Source: Actinomycetota bacterium
GTDB lineage: Bacteria; Actinomycetota; Actinomycetes; Nanopelagicales; Nanopelagicaceae
Direction of reading: 5' to 3'
Length of the DNA stretch: 7,248 nucleotides
Assembly: GCA_009701085.1 (NCBI GenBank)
Contig: WLKV01000026.1
Coordinates: 1 to 7,248, forward strand
How positions within the stretch are numbered: the first letter of the stretch is position 1; the number at the start of each line of letters is the position of its first letter. This document shows, one piece after another, positions 1 to 6,295 of this stretch. The notes below the pieces were generated by a model. That model ran no database searches. It had not been told where the DNA came from and saw only the letters and a program-made list of their open reading frames with translations. The position numbers and the translations under genes are program-made.

Positions 1-342
1 GGTGGAAAGCTTGGCAATGGAAAGCAGTGGTGGTCTTGGATCACTCTCCACGATGTTATCCGTGCCATTACATTCTTACTTGAAAATAAAGTTTCAGGTC
101 CAGTTAATCTGACATCACCAAACCCGGTGACCAATCAAGAATTTACATCCGCGCTTGCTCGTGCGATGCATCGCCCGGCTCTCTTTCCAGCTCCTGCTAT
201 CGCCCTAAAAATTGCGCTCGGTGGTTTCTCATCTGAAATCTTGGGAAGTAAGAAGGTCATTCCACAAGCGCTCACCGATGCTGGCTTTACATGGGATTAC
301 CCACACATCACCAACGCTCTAACAGCTTTAATTCAGGAGTAA
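1..342 (+). CDS. TIGR01777-family NAD(P)-binding epimerase-like protein, C-terminal part (5' end outside window)
   Basis: The frame is open from base 1 to the TAA at 340-342 and gives 113 residues, the end of a protein normally about 300 residues long. The first part holds the SWITLHDVIRAITFLLE stretch, matching the 'sWIhxxD' segment late in the SDR/epimerase domain of this family. Then comes a C-terminal DUF1731 domain: SPNPVTNQEFTSALARAM, the P-A-L-F-P-A-P loop, SSEILGSKKVIPQAL and GFTWDYP, ending in an amphipathic helix. A GTG at 127 could be mistaken for a start, but the homologous frame runs through it from the window edge, so the gene is truncated by the window only. Family members are extended SDR proteins (E. 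coli YfcH-like) with no settled substrate. In mycobacteria the homologue sits between the dihydrolipoamide acyltransferase gene and lipB, so a link to the lipoate region is positional only. Its 3' end overlaps the oppositely oriented flavoprotein gene by 15 bp. Confidence 0.9.
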   Translation, partial: GGKLGNGKQWWSWITLHDVIRAITFLLENKVSGPVNLTSPNPVTNQEFTSALARAMHRPALFPAPAIALKIALGGFSSEILGSKKVIPQALTDAGFTWDYPHITNALTALIQE

Positions 343-1464
343 CTCCTGCGCCGCAAGGCGTCCCGATAAGAGTGCGCCATTCTGCGAAGGCGCAGTTCGA
401 TAATCACCAGCAATAAAGAGTCCATCCGCAATTTTTGCGGAGTGTGCTCCTTGGGTGCCTACGCCAAAGATTGGCAATGACTTTGGAATCTCATACTTGG
501 CGATGAGAGACCAATCAGATGTTGAAACGCCCCACATGGTTGCAAGATGTCTGCGCACCTCTGATTCGGAAGCGAATTCAATAGTCGTCGATGAGAGCAA
601 GGTCTTTCCAAGCGGGGCGTAGTGCGGCACCATATGTGAGATCGCTATCGAATTAATAACAGGTCCTCGCGCCTGACCATCAATGAGTAGTCGATTGGAT
701 TGCGTCATTTCAAAAGGAACTTCGTGATACCAGGTGGTGCTTGAGGCGAGTTTGGGGACGTTGGGAATATCCAATAGCTGCGCTGCAGTAGTGAGATCTG
801 CCGCAACAATAACTGCATCAGCTTTCACGTCATTGAGTGAATCAATGCGAGTATTGAGGTGAATTGTTTGAACTCGTCGAGCAAGTGCTTTCGCTAACTC
901 CCCCGCGCCTAGCGCTGGTAGACCAGGCTTGCCAGAGATAAAGGAGCGAATAATCTCCTTGCCACTGACTGCATCAACGTTGGATGGAGAAGTGAGAAAG
1001 ACACCTGATAAGAACGGTTTGAGGACACGATGATAAAGATTGCCGTAACGCAAGAGTTCATCTTCCACTGAATGGCCAGACTTTGCTGGGCTGGTGAGGT
1101 AACCGATGAAACTCAACTTCGCAAAGATGGATCCGGTTGCAGAGTTCAGGGCTGACAAAGGGTTGTGGCGAGGATCGCCTAAGGAAATAATCTTCTGATC
1201 GATTGAAATATCGATAGATCGTGAAGCTTCTACAAAATCTATTTCAGAGATCACATCTAAACGAAGTAACTCTGGATAGTGTGAGTTGATGAGTTGAAAT
1301 CCTCGATCTAATCGATATCCATCGATGAGATCTGTTGTAACTCTGCCGCCGACTCGATCTGAAGATTCATAGACCTCAACGTCGCATCCGGCTTCCTGCA
1401 GCGTGATCGCTGCACTCAAACCTGCAAGGCCAGCGCCTACAACTGCTACCTTCTTATCGGACAC
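328..1464 (-). CDS. FAD-dependent oxidoreductase (amine oxidase / protoporphyrinogen oxidase-like fold), substrate unknown
   Basis: This is a 378-residue flavoprotein. The N-terminus carries the Rossmann dinucleotide motif GAGLAG (residues 10-15), the acidic residue ending strand two (E33), and the DRVGGRVTT motif (36-44) typical of the amine oxidase/phytoene desaturase/HemY group. The C-terminus has the second FAD-contact motif, GLFIAGDYRTAPSQNGALLSGRLAAQ (from about 348). A DRGFQLINSHYPE segment near residue 53 resembles a subgroup of uncharacterised actinobacterial and cyanobacterial flavoproteins. There is no signal peptide or clear membrane segment. Start choice: the frame could begin at TTG 1497, or at GTG 1473 or GTG 1464. 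GTG 1464 is preferred because it puts the Rossmann strand right after MSDKK, and an AAGG lies 12 nt upstream. With this start the gene overlaps the 3' end of the Gfo/Idh/MocA gene by 11 bp, implying translational coupling. The reaction is unknown; carotenoid or porphyrin oxidation are possibilities, not supported further. Confidence 0.88.
   Translation of the reverse strand: MSDKKVAVVGAGLAGLSAAITLQEAGCDVEVYESSDRVGGRVTTDLIDGYRLDRGFQLINSHYPELLRLDVISEIDFVEASRSIDISIDQKIISLGDPRHNPLSALNSATGSIFAKLSFIGYLTSPAKSGHSVEDELLRYGNLYHRVLKPFLSGVFLTSPSNVDAVSGKEIIRSFISGKPGLPALGAGELAKALARRVQTIHLNTRIDSLNDVKADAVIVAADLTTAAQLLDIPNVPKLASSTTWYHEVPFEMTQSNRLLIDGQARGPVINSIAISHMVPHYAPLGKTLLSSTTIEFASESEVRRHLATMWGVSTSDWSLIAKYEIPKSLPIFGVGTQGAHSAKIADGLFIAGDYRTAPSQNGALLSGRLAAQELLLN
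334..348. repeat. Short palindrome at the convergent gene ends
   Basis: CAGGAG (334-339) and CTCCTG (343-348) form a 6-bp inverted repeat around TAA, the stop codon of the plus-strand epimerase gene. A second small hairpin follows at once: CGCC-GCAA-GGCG (349-360), with a GNRA-type loop. Both lie where the two convergent genes end. Neither strand has a T-tract afterwards, so these are at best weak, Rho-assisted or non-canonical stop/stability signals. Confidence 0.35.
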
Positions 1465-2461
1465 TGATTTCACGCGCCTTATCAATAATGGAGGCAACGG
1501 CGAGGATTTGATCTCTGCTCACTGGCATCGGATTCTTGCCTTCGAGTGCACCTGCAACTTCTAAATAAAACTGCCCGTAATTTCCGGGTACTGCTTGAAT
1601 TTCTTCGCGTTGATCGCCGCGTTGAATGTAAGCCTTGGACGATGTAGGCACCTGCCAGATTCCACCTTCAGGATAATTTCCGGCCCGTAGGAGAGCTTCT
1701 TGTGGATCGAGTTCTTCGATGATGAGGGCGCCTTCAGTGCCTAGTGCGCGAATGCGCGGGCCTGTTGACCCGGAAATTGCACTGACAGAACAATAAGAAT
1801 CAACGCCTGAGTGGTGTCGGAGATTGAGAACCACATCGTCTTCAGAATCTCCTCGAATCTTTCGAATACTGGCATAGGTGAGATCTGCCGGTCCAAATGC
1901 ATCAAGGGCAGTTGAAAGCAAATGTGTTTGAAGGTCTAGGAGTAAGCCGCCGCCTTCTTCAGGCGAGAGAGTTTCACGCCAAGCCGAAGGGTTTAACTGA
2001 GGGCGGTACCGTTCAAAACGCGAATCAAGTCGAAAAACTTTTCCGATGAGGCCATTATTAGCTACCTTCTTGAGCGTCAACATATCGCTATCCCATTGAC
2101 GGTTATAGAAAGCAGTGACCGGCACTCCGGATTTATCGCTGGCATCAAGAATGCGAAGAGTTTCAGCAACAGTGCGCCCCATTGGCTTCTCAACAACGAC
2201 TGGAACTCCTGCAGCAATTCCGGCAAGTGCATGTTCTGTATGAACGGAGTTCGCTGTAGCAACAACTACCAGGTCGAGATCCTGTGCAAGAAAGTCAGTG
2301 AAATTCTCAACTACTTTGACGAGTGGAAAATCTTCCTTCGCCTGACGTGCGCGCGTTGAATTGCCGGTAAGAACTGTTGCGACTTCAAATCCGCACCCTT
2401 TTAATAAGGGAGCATGAAATGAACGTCCAGCGAGTCCGTAACCGGCAATTCCTACGCGCAT
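1454..2461 (-). CDS. Gfo/Idh/MocA family NAD(P)-dependent oxidoreductase, YdgJ/IolW-like
   Basis: This is a 335-residue cytosolic dehydrogenase of the glucose-fructose oxidoreductase/inositol dehydrogenase/MocA family. Visible are the N-terminal nucleotide-binding motif GYGLAG (7-12) followed by SFHAPLL, the family's EKP motif with the catalytic lysine (91-93, in VVVEKPMG), YNRQWDSD (119-126), and DLQTHLLSTALDAFG (176-190), whose H180 sits where the family has an active-site histidine. The whole layout, including the LDPQEALLRAG and VPGNYGQFY segments, resembles E. coli YdgJ and Bacillus IolW (scyllo-inositol dehydrogenase, NADP+), so a polyol or sugar substrate is likely, but specificity cannot be read from sequence. 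The start is ATG 2461, which gives the standard N-terminus. It begins only 6 bp after the stop of the upstream MMPL transporter gene, with no clear Shine-Dalgarno, so translational coupling is likely. The length is normal for the family and nothing looks broken. Confidence 0.93.
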   Translation of the reverse strand: MRVGIAGYGLAGRSFHAPLLKGCGFEVATVLTGNSTRARQAKEDFPLVKVVENFTDFLAQDLDLVVVATANSVHTEHALAGIAAGVPVVVEKPMGRTVAETLRILDASDKSGVPVTAFYNRQWDSDMLTLKKVANNGLIGKVFRLDSRFERYRPQLNPSAWRETLSPEEGGGLLLDLQTHLLSTALDAFGPADLTYASIRKIRGDSEDDVVLNLRHHSGVDSYCSVSAISGSTGPRIRALGTEGALIIEELDPQEALLRAGNYPEGGIWQVPTSSKAYIQRGDQREEIQAVPGNYGQFYLEVAGALEGKNPMPVSRDQILAVASIIDKAREISVR

Positions 2462-2467
2462 CGGGTA

Positions 2468-4621
2468 TTACTTATTCTGCAACTTTGACGGCCACCAGAT
2501 CTTTGGGCCAATCTCATGAACAAGAGCTGGTACAAGAATCGAGCGAACGATAATTGTGTCGAGAAGTACGCCAAATGCCACTGCAAAGCCAAGCTCGGCA
2601 AGCGGAACCAGTGGAAGTAGTCCAAGTACGGCAAATGTTGCCGCAAGTACGATTCCAGCTGAAGTAATGACGGCACCTGTGACGGTGACGCCCTTAATAA
2701 CTCCAGCGCGTGTGCCAATCTTCTGTGACTCTTCGCGTACACGAGTCATGAGGAAGATGTTGTAATCGATACCGAGTGCAACCAAGAAGATAAAGGCGAA
2801 GAGTGGGAATGAGTTATCTCCCCCAGCAAAGCCAAATACATGGTTGAAGACAAGGGCACAGACTCCAAGAGTTGCGAAGTATGAGAGAACTACCGTTCCA
2901 AGAAGAACGACAGCGCTCAGGATGCTTCGCAGAAGTAGGCCAAGGATGAGAGTGATAACAATCAAGATAATCGGAATGATTGTCTTATTGTCACGATCAT
3001 TGGCAGTACGCACATCGAAATAGACAGCGCTTGTTCCGCCGACGAGCGATGTTGAATCTGCAGCATGTGCCAGGCGACGAATCTCGGGGATGTCATTTCC
3101 TGCCTCGACGCTATCGGGCGCCTTATCGAGAGTGACATTGAGGATTGCACGATTTCCAACAACCTTCATCGCAGGAAGAGGCTGCCCTGGAACTGGAATT
3201 CCATCAAGCTGTGGAGTGACATCTGTAACTCCTGGAGCGTTCTTGAGTGCTGCAGTGACAGCGCCAACCTTGTTGACGTTCACAACTACTTGAGTTGGAT
3301 CGCCTTCTCCACCAGGGAAGTGCTTGGTAAGTAGGCGCTGGCCAACAACAGATTCAGGATTACCTGTAAAAGTATCGACTGTTCCAATTCCATCGGCCTT
3401 CAGTGTTGTCGATGCAAAAGCGAAGAGAAGGAGAACGGTTCCAGAAATAACCCAAGCCTTACGAGGATTGCGACCGATTGCTCCGCCAACCTTTGACCAC
3501 GTTCCTGACATCACGTGATCATCGCCATCGTTACGTGGAATGCGTGGCCAGAAGATCCAGCGACCGAAGACCAAGAGGAGCGCTGGTAGCAAGGTAAGAA
3601 TTGTGATCATTGCGCAGACAATGCCGATGGCACCAATAGGGCCAAGACCTGCTGTATTTGTTAACTGGCTAAAGAGAAGAATGAGGAGGGAGATAGAGAC
3701 AGTTGAACCGGAAGCCAAGATAGGTTCCCAAACTCCCTTATATGCCGCACGCATCGCATCGAAACGATTCTCGTGGTGATGTAGCTCTTCACGATAACGC
3801 GCAATCAATAAGAGCGCATAGTCGGTCGCCGCACCGATAACCAATACAGAGAGAATTCCCTGAGACTGGCCATCGACATCGATGATGTTGTTCTTTGCAA
3901 GCAAGTAGACGATTCCACCCGCTGTGGTGAGAGCAAACATCGCTGACAGGAGAGGAATGATCCAGAGAACTGGCGAGCGATAAACAACAATGAGAATGAT
4001 TGCTACAACTCCGAGTGTCGTAAGGAGAAGAGAAGAATCGAGAGTTCCAAAAGCGCCGAAGAGATCGCCGAGCAATCCACCTGGTCCAGTCACATAGTGA
4101 GTGACACCATTTGCCTCTGCGATTGGCTTGATATCTTCGCGGAGCGCTTCAACTACGGCAGGTAGTACGGGCTTATCGTTAGGAAGAATCTTCGCAATGG
4201 CATTTCCATCAAGTGGGACATTTGCCAAAATCGCTTCTCCATCTTGCGATGGGAAAACTGAAATCACTTGTCCTGGAGCTAGATAGTCAGAGATCTTCGC
4301 ATCGGTGCCATCGAGCGTAAGCGCCCCTACTCCGGCCATATGCTCATTGATCGCACCAAGCGCTTGAGGATTTACCTTGCCTTCAAAGAGAATAAGTGTC
4401 GGAAAGTTGAAGGAGTCATCTCCTGAAAACTTCTTGATCTCATCGGCAGCAAGTGTGGCTTCTGCACCCTTTGGTAAGAATGAAGAGTTGTTATTCTCTT
4501 GAACAGAGGTGAGCTTGCCAAAGAGTGGTCCAAAGACGCCGGTGAGCATGAACCAGACGATGACGACCAACATTGCGATAGCAAATGGCTTACGAGATTT
4601 CTGAGCAGTACTTGTAGACAC
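2468..4621 (-). CDS. MMPL/RND-superfamily membrane transporter
   Basis: This 717-residue inner-membrane protein has the duplicated RND layout. There is one N-terminal helix (about 14-34), an extracytoplasmic domain (about 35-195), and a helix bundle (about 197-355) with a cytoplasmic linker. A second N-type helix (about 389-406), a second outside domain (about 407-545) and a second bundle (about 548-705) follow. Each half carries an Asp-Tyr pair in a central helix: GAATDYALLLIARYREEL (D267-Y268) and VALGIDYNIFLMTRVREE (D619-Y620). These match the proton-relay pairs of mycobacterial MmpL3 (D256/Y257 and D645/Y646), so proton-driven export is expected. MMPL proteins move lipids, siderophores or drugs; the cargo here is unknown. 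The start is GTG 4621; an in-frame stop lies 15 bp upstream (TGA), which excludes extension. GAAAGG lies 11 nt before the start. It is the first gene of the minus-strand unit and is divergent from lipB. It is shorter than mycolate-linked MmpL proteins, with no long C-terminal tail. Confidence 0.94.
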   Translation of the reverse strand: MSTSTAQKSRKPFAIAMLVVIVWFMLTGVFGPLFGKLTSVQENNNSSFLPKGAEATLAADEIKKFSGDDSFNFPTLILFEGKVNPQALGAINEHMAGVGALTLDGTDAKISDYLAPGQVISVFPSQDGEAILANVPLDGNAIAKILPNDKPVLPAVVEALREDIKPIAEANGVTHYVTGPGGLLGDLFGAFGTLDSSLLLTTLGVVAIILIVVYRSPVLWIIPLLSAMFALTTAGGIVYLLAKNNIIDVDGQSQGILSVLVIGAATDYALLLIARYREELHHHENRFDAMRAAYKGVWEPILASGSTVSISLLILLFSQLTNTAGLGPIGAIGIVCAMITILTLLPALLLVFGRWIFWPRIPRNDGDDHVMSGTWSKVGGAIGRNPRKAWVISGTVLLLFAFASTTLKADGIGTVDTFTGNPESVVGQRLLTKHFPGGEGDPTQVVVNVNKVGAVTAALKNAPGVTDVTPQLDGIPVPGQPLPAMKVVGNRAILNVTLDKAPDSVEAGNDIPEIRRLAHAADSTSLVGGTSAVYFDVRTANDRDNKTIIPIILIVITLILGLLLRSILSAVVLLGTVVLSYFATLGVCALVFNHVFGFAGGDNSFPLFAFIFLVALGIDYNIFLMTRVREESQKIGTRAGVIKGVTVTGAVITSAGIVLAATFAVLGLLPLVPLAELGFAVAFGVLLDTIIVRSILVPALVHEIGPKIWWPSKLQNK

Positions 4622-4672
4622 GATAGGTAAGGCCTTTCAGGCTTTGTTTTATGCGTAATTCGCGAGAGGGCT

Positions 4673-4688
4673 AGCCTACCTTTAGGCT
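4673..4688. repeat. Small inverted repeat overlapping the lipB -10 hexamer
   Basis: AGCCTA (4673-4678) and TAGGCT (4683-4688) form a perfect 6-bp inverted repeat with a 4-nt spacer (CCTT). The right arm is the same hexamer proposed as the lipB -10. A protein bound here would block lipB transcription, and the site may also sit in the MMPL promoter. Six base pairs is short enough to occur by chance, so this is only a candidate operator. Confidence 0.35.
4683..4688 (+). promoter_or_regulatory. Candidate -10 element for leaderless lipB transcript
   Basis: TAGGCT fits the actinobacterial TANNNT -10 consensus and ends 6 nt before the lipB GTG (4695). Transcription would then start at or within a base of the start codon, giving a leaderless mRNA. 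Consistent with this, no Shine-Dalgarno sequence precedes the GTG, and an in-frame TAG at 4683 rules out an upstream start. A -35 element at the expected distance (about 4660) is poor, as is common in this group. Confidence 0.5.
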
Positions 4689-4694
4689 GTACCT

Positions 4695-5366
4695 GTGCCA
4701 CTTGTTAGCGCCTCCTCCGATAGAAATATTTCCAATATTTCTATCGAAATACAACGCTCTGGCCTCGTCCCCTATGAAGAAGCTCTAGCGAATCAACGCT
4801 TCGTACATTCAGAAGTTTCACAGGGAATTCGCCCCAACACTTTGATCCTTCTCGAGCACCCATCTGTATACACCGCTGGAAAACGCACAACTGAAATTGA
4901 AAAGCCAACAGATGGGACTCCAGTAATTGATGTTGATCGCGGCGGAAAAATTACGTGGCATGGACCAGGACAACTTGTTGGATATCCGATTGTGAAATTG
5001 GCAAAGCCCACCGAACTTGTTGGATTTGTCCGTGAGATTGAAGCTGGTCTCATCAAGGTCTGTTCAGAATTCGGAATTACTACCCAGCGAGTCGATGGTC
5101 GCTCAGGGGTTTGGATCCGCGATGCACGCGGGGATAGAAAGATTGCCGCCATTGGTATCCGAGTGGCCCAGGGTGTATCCATGCATGGTTTCGCACTCAA
5201 TGTGAATCCGGAGCTCGGAGCATTCAATAGAATCATCCCCTGCGGCATTGATGACGCGGAAGTAACCTCGATGGCGCAAGAGCTATCAAGGGTAATCTCC
5301 ATCGATGAAGTAGCGCCCGTTGTAGAAAAGTTCTTAACCGAAACTCTGATGAAGGTGAGCGCATGA
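4695..5366 (+). CDS. lipB: Octanoyltransferase LipB (lipoyl(octanoyl) transferase)
   Basis: LipB transfers the octanoyl group from octanoyl-acyl carrier protein to the lysine of lipoyl domains, the first step of endogenous lipoate assembly, in the cytosol. The 223-residue product carries the family signature [18 protein letters not shown] (81-98, with H89). It also has the catalytic lysine in [11 protein letters not shown] (K149), followed by [13 protein letters not shown], and the catalytic cysteine in FNRIIPCGI (C183), which together form the Cys/Lys dyad of this family. The length is normal. The start is GTG 4695: an in-frame stop lies 12 bp upstream, and the next in-frame start (TTG, codon 50) would remove conserved sequence. 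Residues 1-16 are outside the conserved domain and contain a perfect inverted repeat at DNA level (4718-4746). There is no Shine-Dalgarno, and a TANNNT box sits as for a leaderless mRNA. The gene overlaps lipA by 4 bp (ATGA). Confidence 0.97.
   Translation: MPLVSASSDRNISNISIEIQRSGLVPYEEALANQRFVHSEVSQGIRPNTLILLEHPSVYTAGKRTTEIEKPTDGTPVIDVDRGGKITWHGPGQLVGYPIVKLAKPTELVGFVREIEAGLIKVCSEFGITTQRVDGRSGVWIRDARGDRKIAAIGIRVAQGVSMHGFALNVNPELGAFNRIIPCGIDDAEVTSMAQELSRVISIDEVAPVVEKFLTETLMKVSA
4718..4746. repeat. Perfect 13-bp inverted repeat inside the lipB 5' coding region
   Basis: The left arm CGATAGAAATATT (4718-4730) and right arm AATATTTCTATCG (4734-4746) are exact reverse complements separated by TCC (4731-4733). 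The repeat covers codons 8-18 of lipB, in the non-conserved N-terminus, and starts 24 nt into the predicted leaderless transcript. As RNA it would make a 13-bp, mostly A-U hairpin with a 3-nt loop; as DNA it is a 29-bp palindromic site suited to a dimeric regulator. There is no T-tract after it on either strand, so an intrinsic terminator is unlikely. Confidence 0.85.
5352..5358 (+). promoter_or_regulatory. Ribosome binding site of lipA within lipB
   Basis: The stretch GAAGGTGAGC immediately before lipA contains AAGGTGA (5352-5358), a good match to the anti-Shine-Dalgarno complement. It lies 4 nt before the lipA ATG (5363) measured from the last A, or about 7 nt from the AAGG core. It supports this ATG as the start despite the overlap with the lipB stop codon. 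Confidence 0.65.
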
Positions 5367-6295
5367 CAATCGCACCCGAAGGTCGCAAGTTACTTCGTAT
5401 CGAAGCGCGCAATACCGAGACTCCGATTGAACGTAAGCCCGAGTGGATTAAGACCCGCGCCAATATGGGCCCTGAGTACACACGCTTACGTTCGCTCGTG
5501 AAGAGCGAAGGACTTCACACAGTCTGCCAAGAAGCAGCATGTCCAAATATCTTTGAATGCTGGGAAGATAAAGAAGCAACTTTCCTCATCGGTGGCGAGC
5601 GTTGCACTCGACGTTGCGATTTTTGCAATATCGATACAGGAAAGCCAGAAGAACTCGATCGCGATGAACCTCGTCGCGTGGCAGAATCTGTGCAATCAAT
5701 GGGACTGAAGTACGCAACCATTACTGGCGTTACTCGTGATGATCTCGATGATGAAGGTGCTTGGCTTTATGCAGAGACAATTCGAAAAGTCCACGAGTTA
5801 AATCCTGGTACTGGAGTTGAAATGCTTGCTCCAGATTTCAGCGGCAACCCTGTCTATCTCAACGAAGTCTTCGAAACCCGACCTGAGGTATTTGCGCATA
5901 ATCTCGAGACTGTTCCACGTATCTTTAAGCGCATTCGCCCCGCATTCACGTACGAACGTTCGCTCAACGTTATTACCCAAGCCCGTGAGTTTGGATTGAT
6001 TACAAAGTCCAATCTCATTTTGGGCCTCGGAGAAACTCGTGAAGAGATTTCACAAGCGCTTGTCGATCTTCATGCGGCGGGCTGCGATCTCATCACCATC
6101 ACCCAATACCTTCGTCCAACAAATAAACATCATCCTGTTGAACGTTGGGTCAAGCCAGATGAGTTTGTAGAGCTTGCTAAGGAAGCAGACGAGATAGGTT
6201 TTAGCGGCGTCATGAGTGGTCCACTTGTACGCAGTTCATATCGTGCGGGCCGTCTCTATAAGCAAGCGCTCGAGAAGCGAAGCTTGCGTGGCTGA
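5363..6295 (+). CDS. lipA: Lipoyl synthase LipA (radical SAM)
   Basis: LipA is the radical S-adenosylmethionine enzyme that inserts two sulfur atoms at C6 and C8 of protein-bound octanoyl groups, completing lipoyl cofactors of pyruvate and 2-oxoglutarate dehydrogenases and GcvH. The 310-residue product shows the auxiliary 4Fe-4S cluster motif C-x4-C-x5-C (C55, C60, C66, in [15 protein letters not shown]). It also shows the radical SAM motif C-x3-C-x2-C (C81, C85, C88, in [13 protein letters not shown]). The C-terminal RSSYRAG (290-296) provides the serine that ligates the auxiliary cluster, which is consumed as sulfur source. SNLILGLGE (216-224) is also typical. Length and all key residues are normal, so the enzyme should be active. 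The start is ATG 5363, overlapping the lipB stop as ATGA with a good Shine-Dalgarno, so lipB and lipA are translationally coupled. The next gene overlaps its 3' end. Confidence 0.98.
   Translation: MTIAPEGRKLLRIEARNTETPIERKPEWIKTRANMGPEYTRLRSLVKSEGLHTVCQEAACPNIFECWEDKEATFLIGGERCTRRCDFCNIDTGKPEELDRDEPRRVAESVQSMGLKYATITGVTRDDLDDEGAWLYAETIRKVHELNPGTGVEMLAPDFSGNPVYLNEVFETRPEVFAHNLETVPRIFKRIRPAFTYERSLNVITQAREFGLITKSNLILGLGETREEISQALVDLHAAGCDLITITQYLRPTNKHHPVERWVKPDEFVELAKEADEIGFSGVMSGPLVRSSYRAGRLYKQALEKRSLRG

Larger units (their letters stand above)
4622..4694. promoter_or_regulatory. Divergent intergenic region between the MMPL transporter gene and lipB
   Basis: These 73 bp must hold the start signals of both the minus-strand three-gene unit and the plus-strand lip operon, unless promoters lie within the coding regions. 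On the plus strand a convincing -10-like hexamer lies at 4683-4688. On the minus strand no clear promoter could be assigned; the AT-rich stretch around 4643-4655 (CATAAA on the minus strand) is the best -10 guess but lacks a -35. Two small palindromes are visible: AAGGCCTT (4629-4636), just upstream of the MMPL start, and TCGCGA (4660-4665). No terminator or RNA gene is seen. Confidence 0.6.

Noticed and set aside
328..1464. Naming the flavoprotein as a carotenoid desaturase (CrtI) or protoporphyrinogen oxidase (HemY)
   Set aside because: It is shorter than typical CrtI and HemY proteins, and only general FAD motifs are recognisable; no neighbouring carotenoid or haem gene supports either name.
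1465..1497. Longer start for the flavoprotein at TTG 1497 or GTG 1473
   Set aside because: It would add up to 11 residues before the Rossmann strand, inside the conserved end of the preceding gene. GTG 1464 is better placed; a definite choice needs N-terminal data.
2096..2359. Open plus-strand frame of 87 codons inside the Gfo/Idh/MocA gene
   Set aside because: Fully covered by a well-supported gene on the other strand; no recognisable family and no convincing start signals.
4669..4687. DtxR/IdeR-like iron box on the minus strand in the divergent region
   Set aside because: By hand only about 12 of 19 positions match the remembered consensus, with the right half nearly unmatched; too weak to claim iron regulation.
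4718..4746. The lipB inverted repeat as an intrinsic terminator
   Set aside because: No T-tract follows the stem on either strand, the stem is AT-rich, and it lies at the beginning rather than the end of a gene.
4793..5302. Open frame of 169 codons on the minus strand, antisense to lipB
   Set aside because: It lies wholly inside lipB, whose catalytic motifs are intact. Its product is rich in Ser, Pro, Thr and Ile without any recognisable domain, and it looks like a codon-bias shadow.
6216..6287. Longer start for the acyltransferase (72 bp upstream of GTG 6288)
   Set aside because: The extra residues overlap the conserved RSSYRAG end of LipA in another frame and have no similarity to the acyltransferase family, whereas GTG 6288 gives a normal N-terminus.
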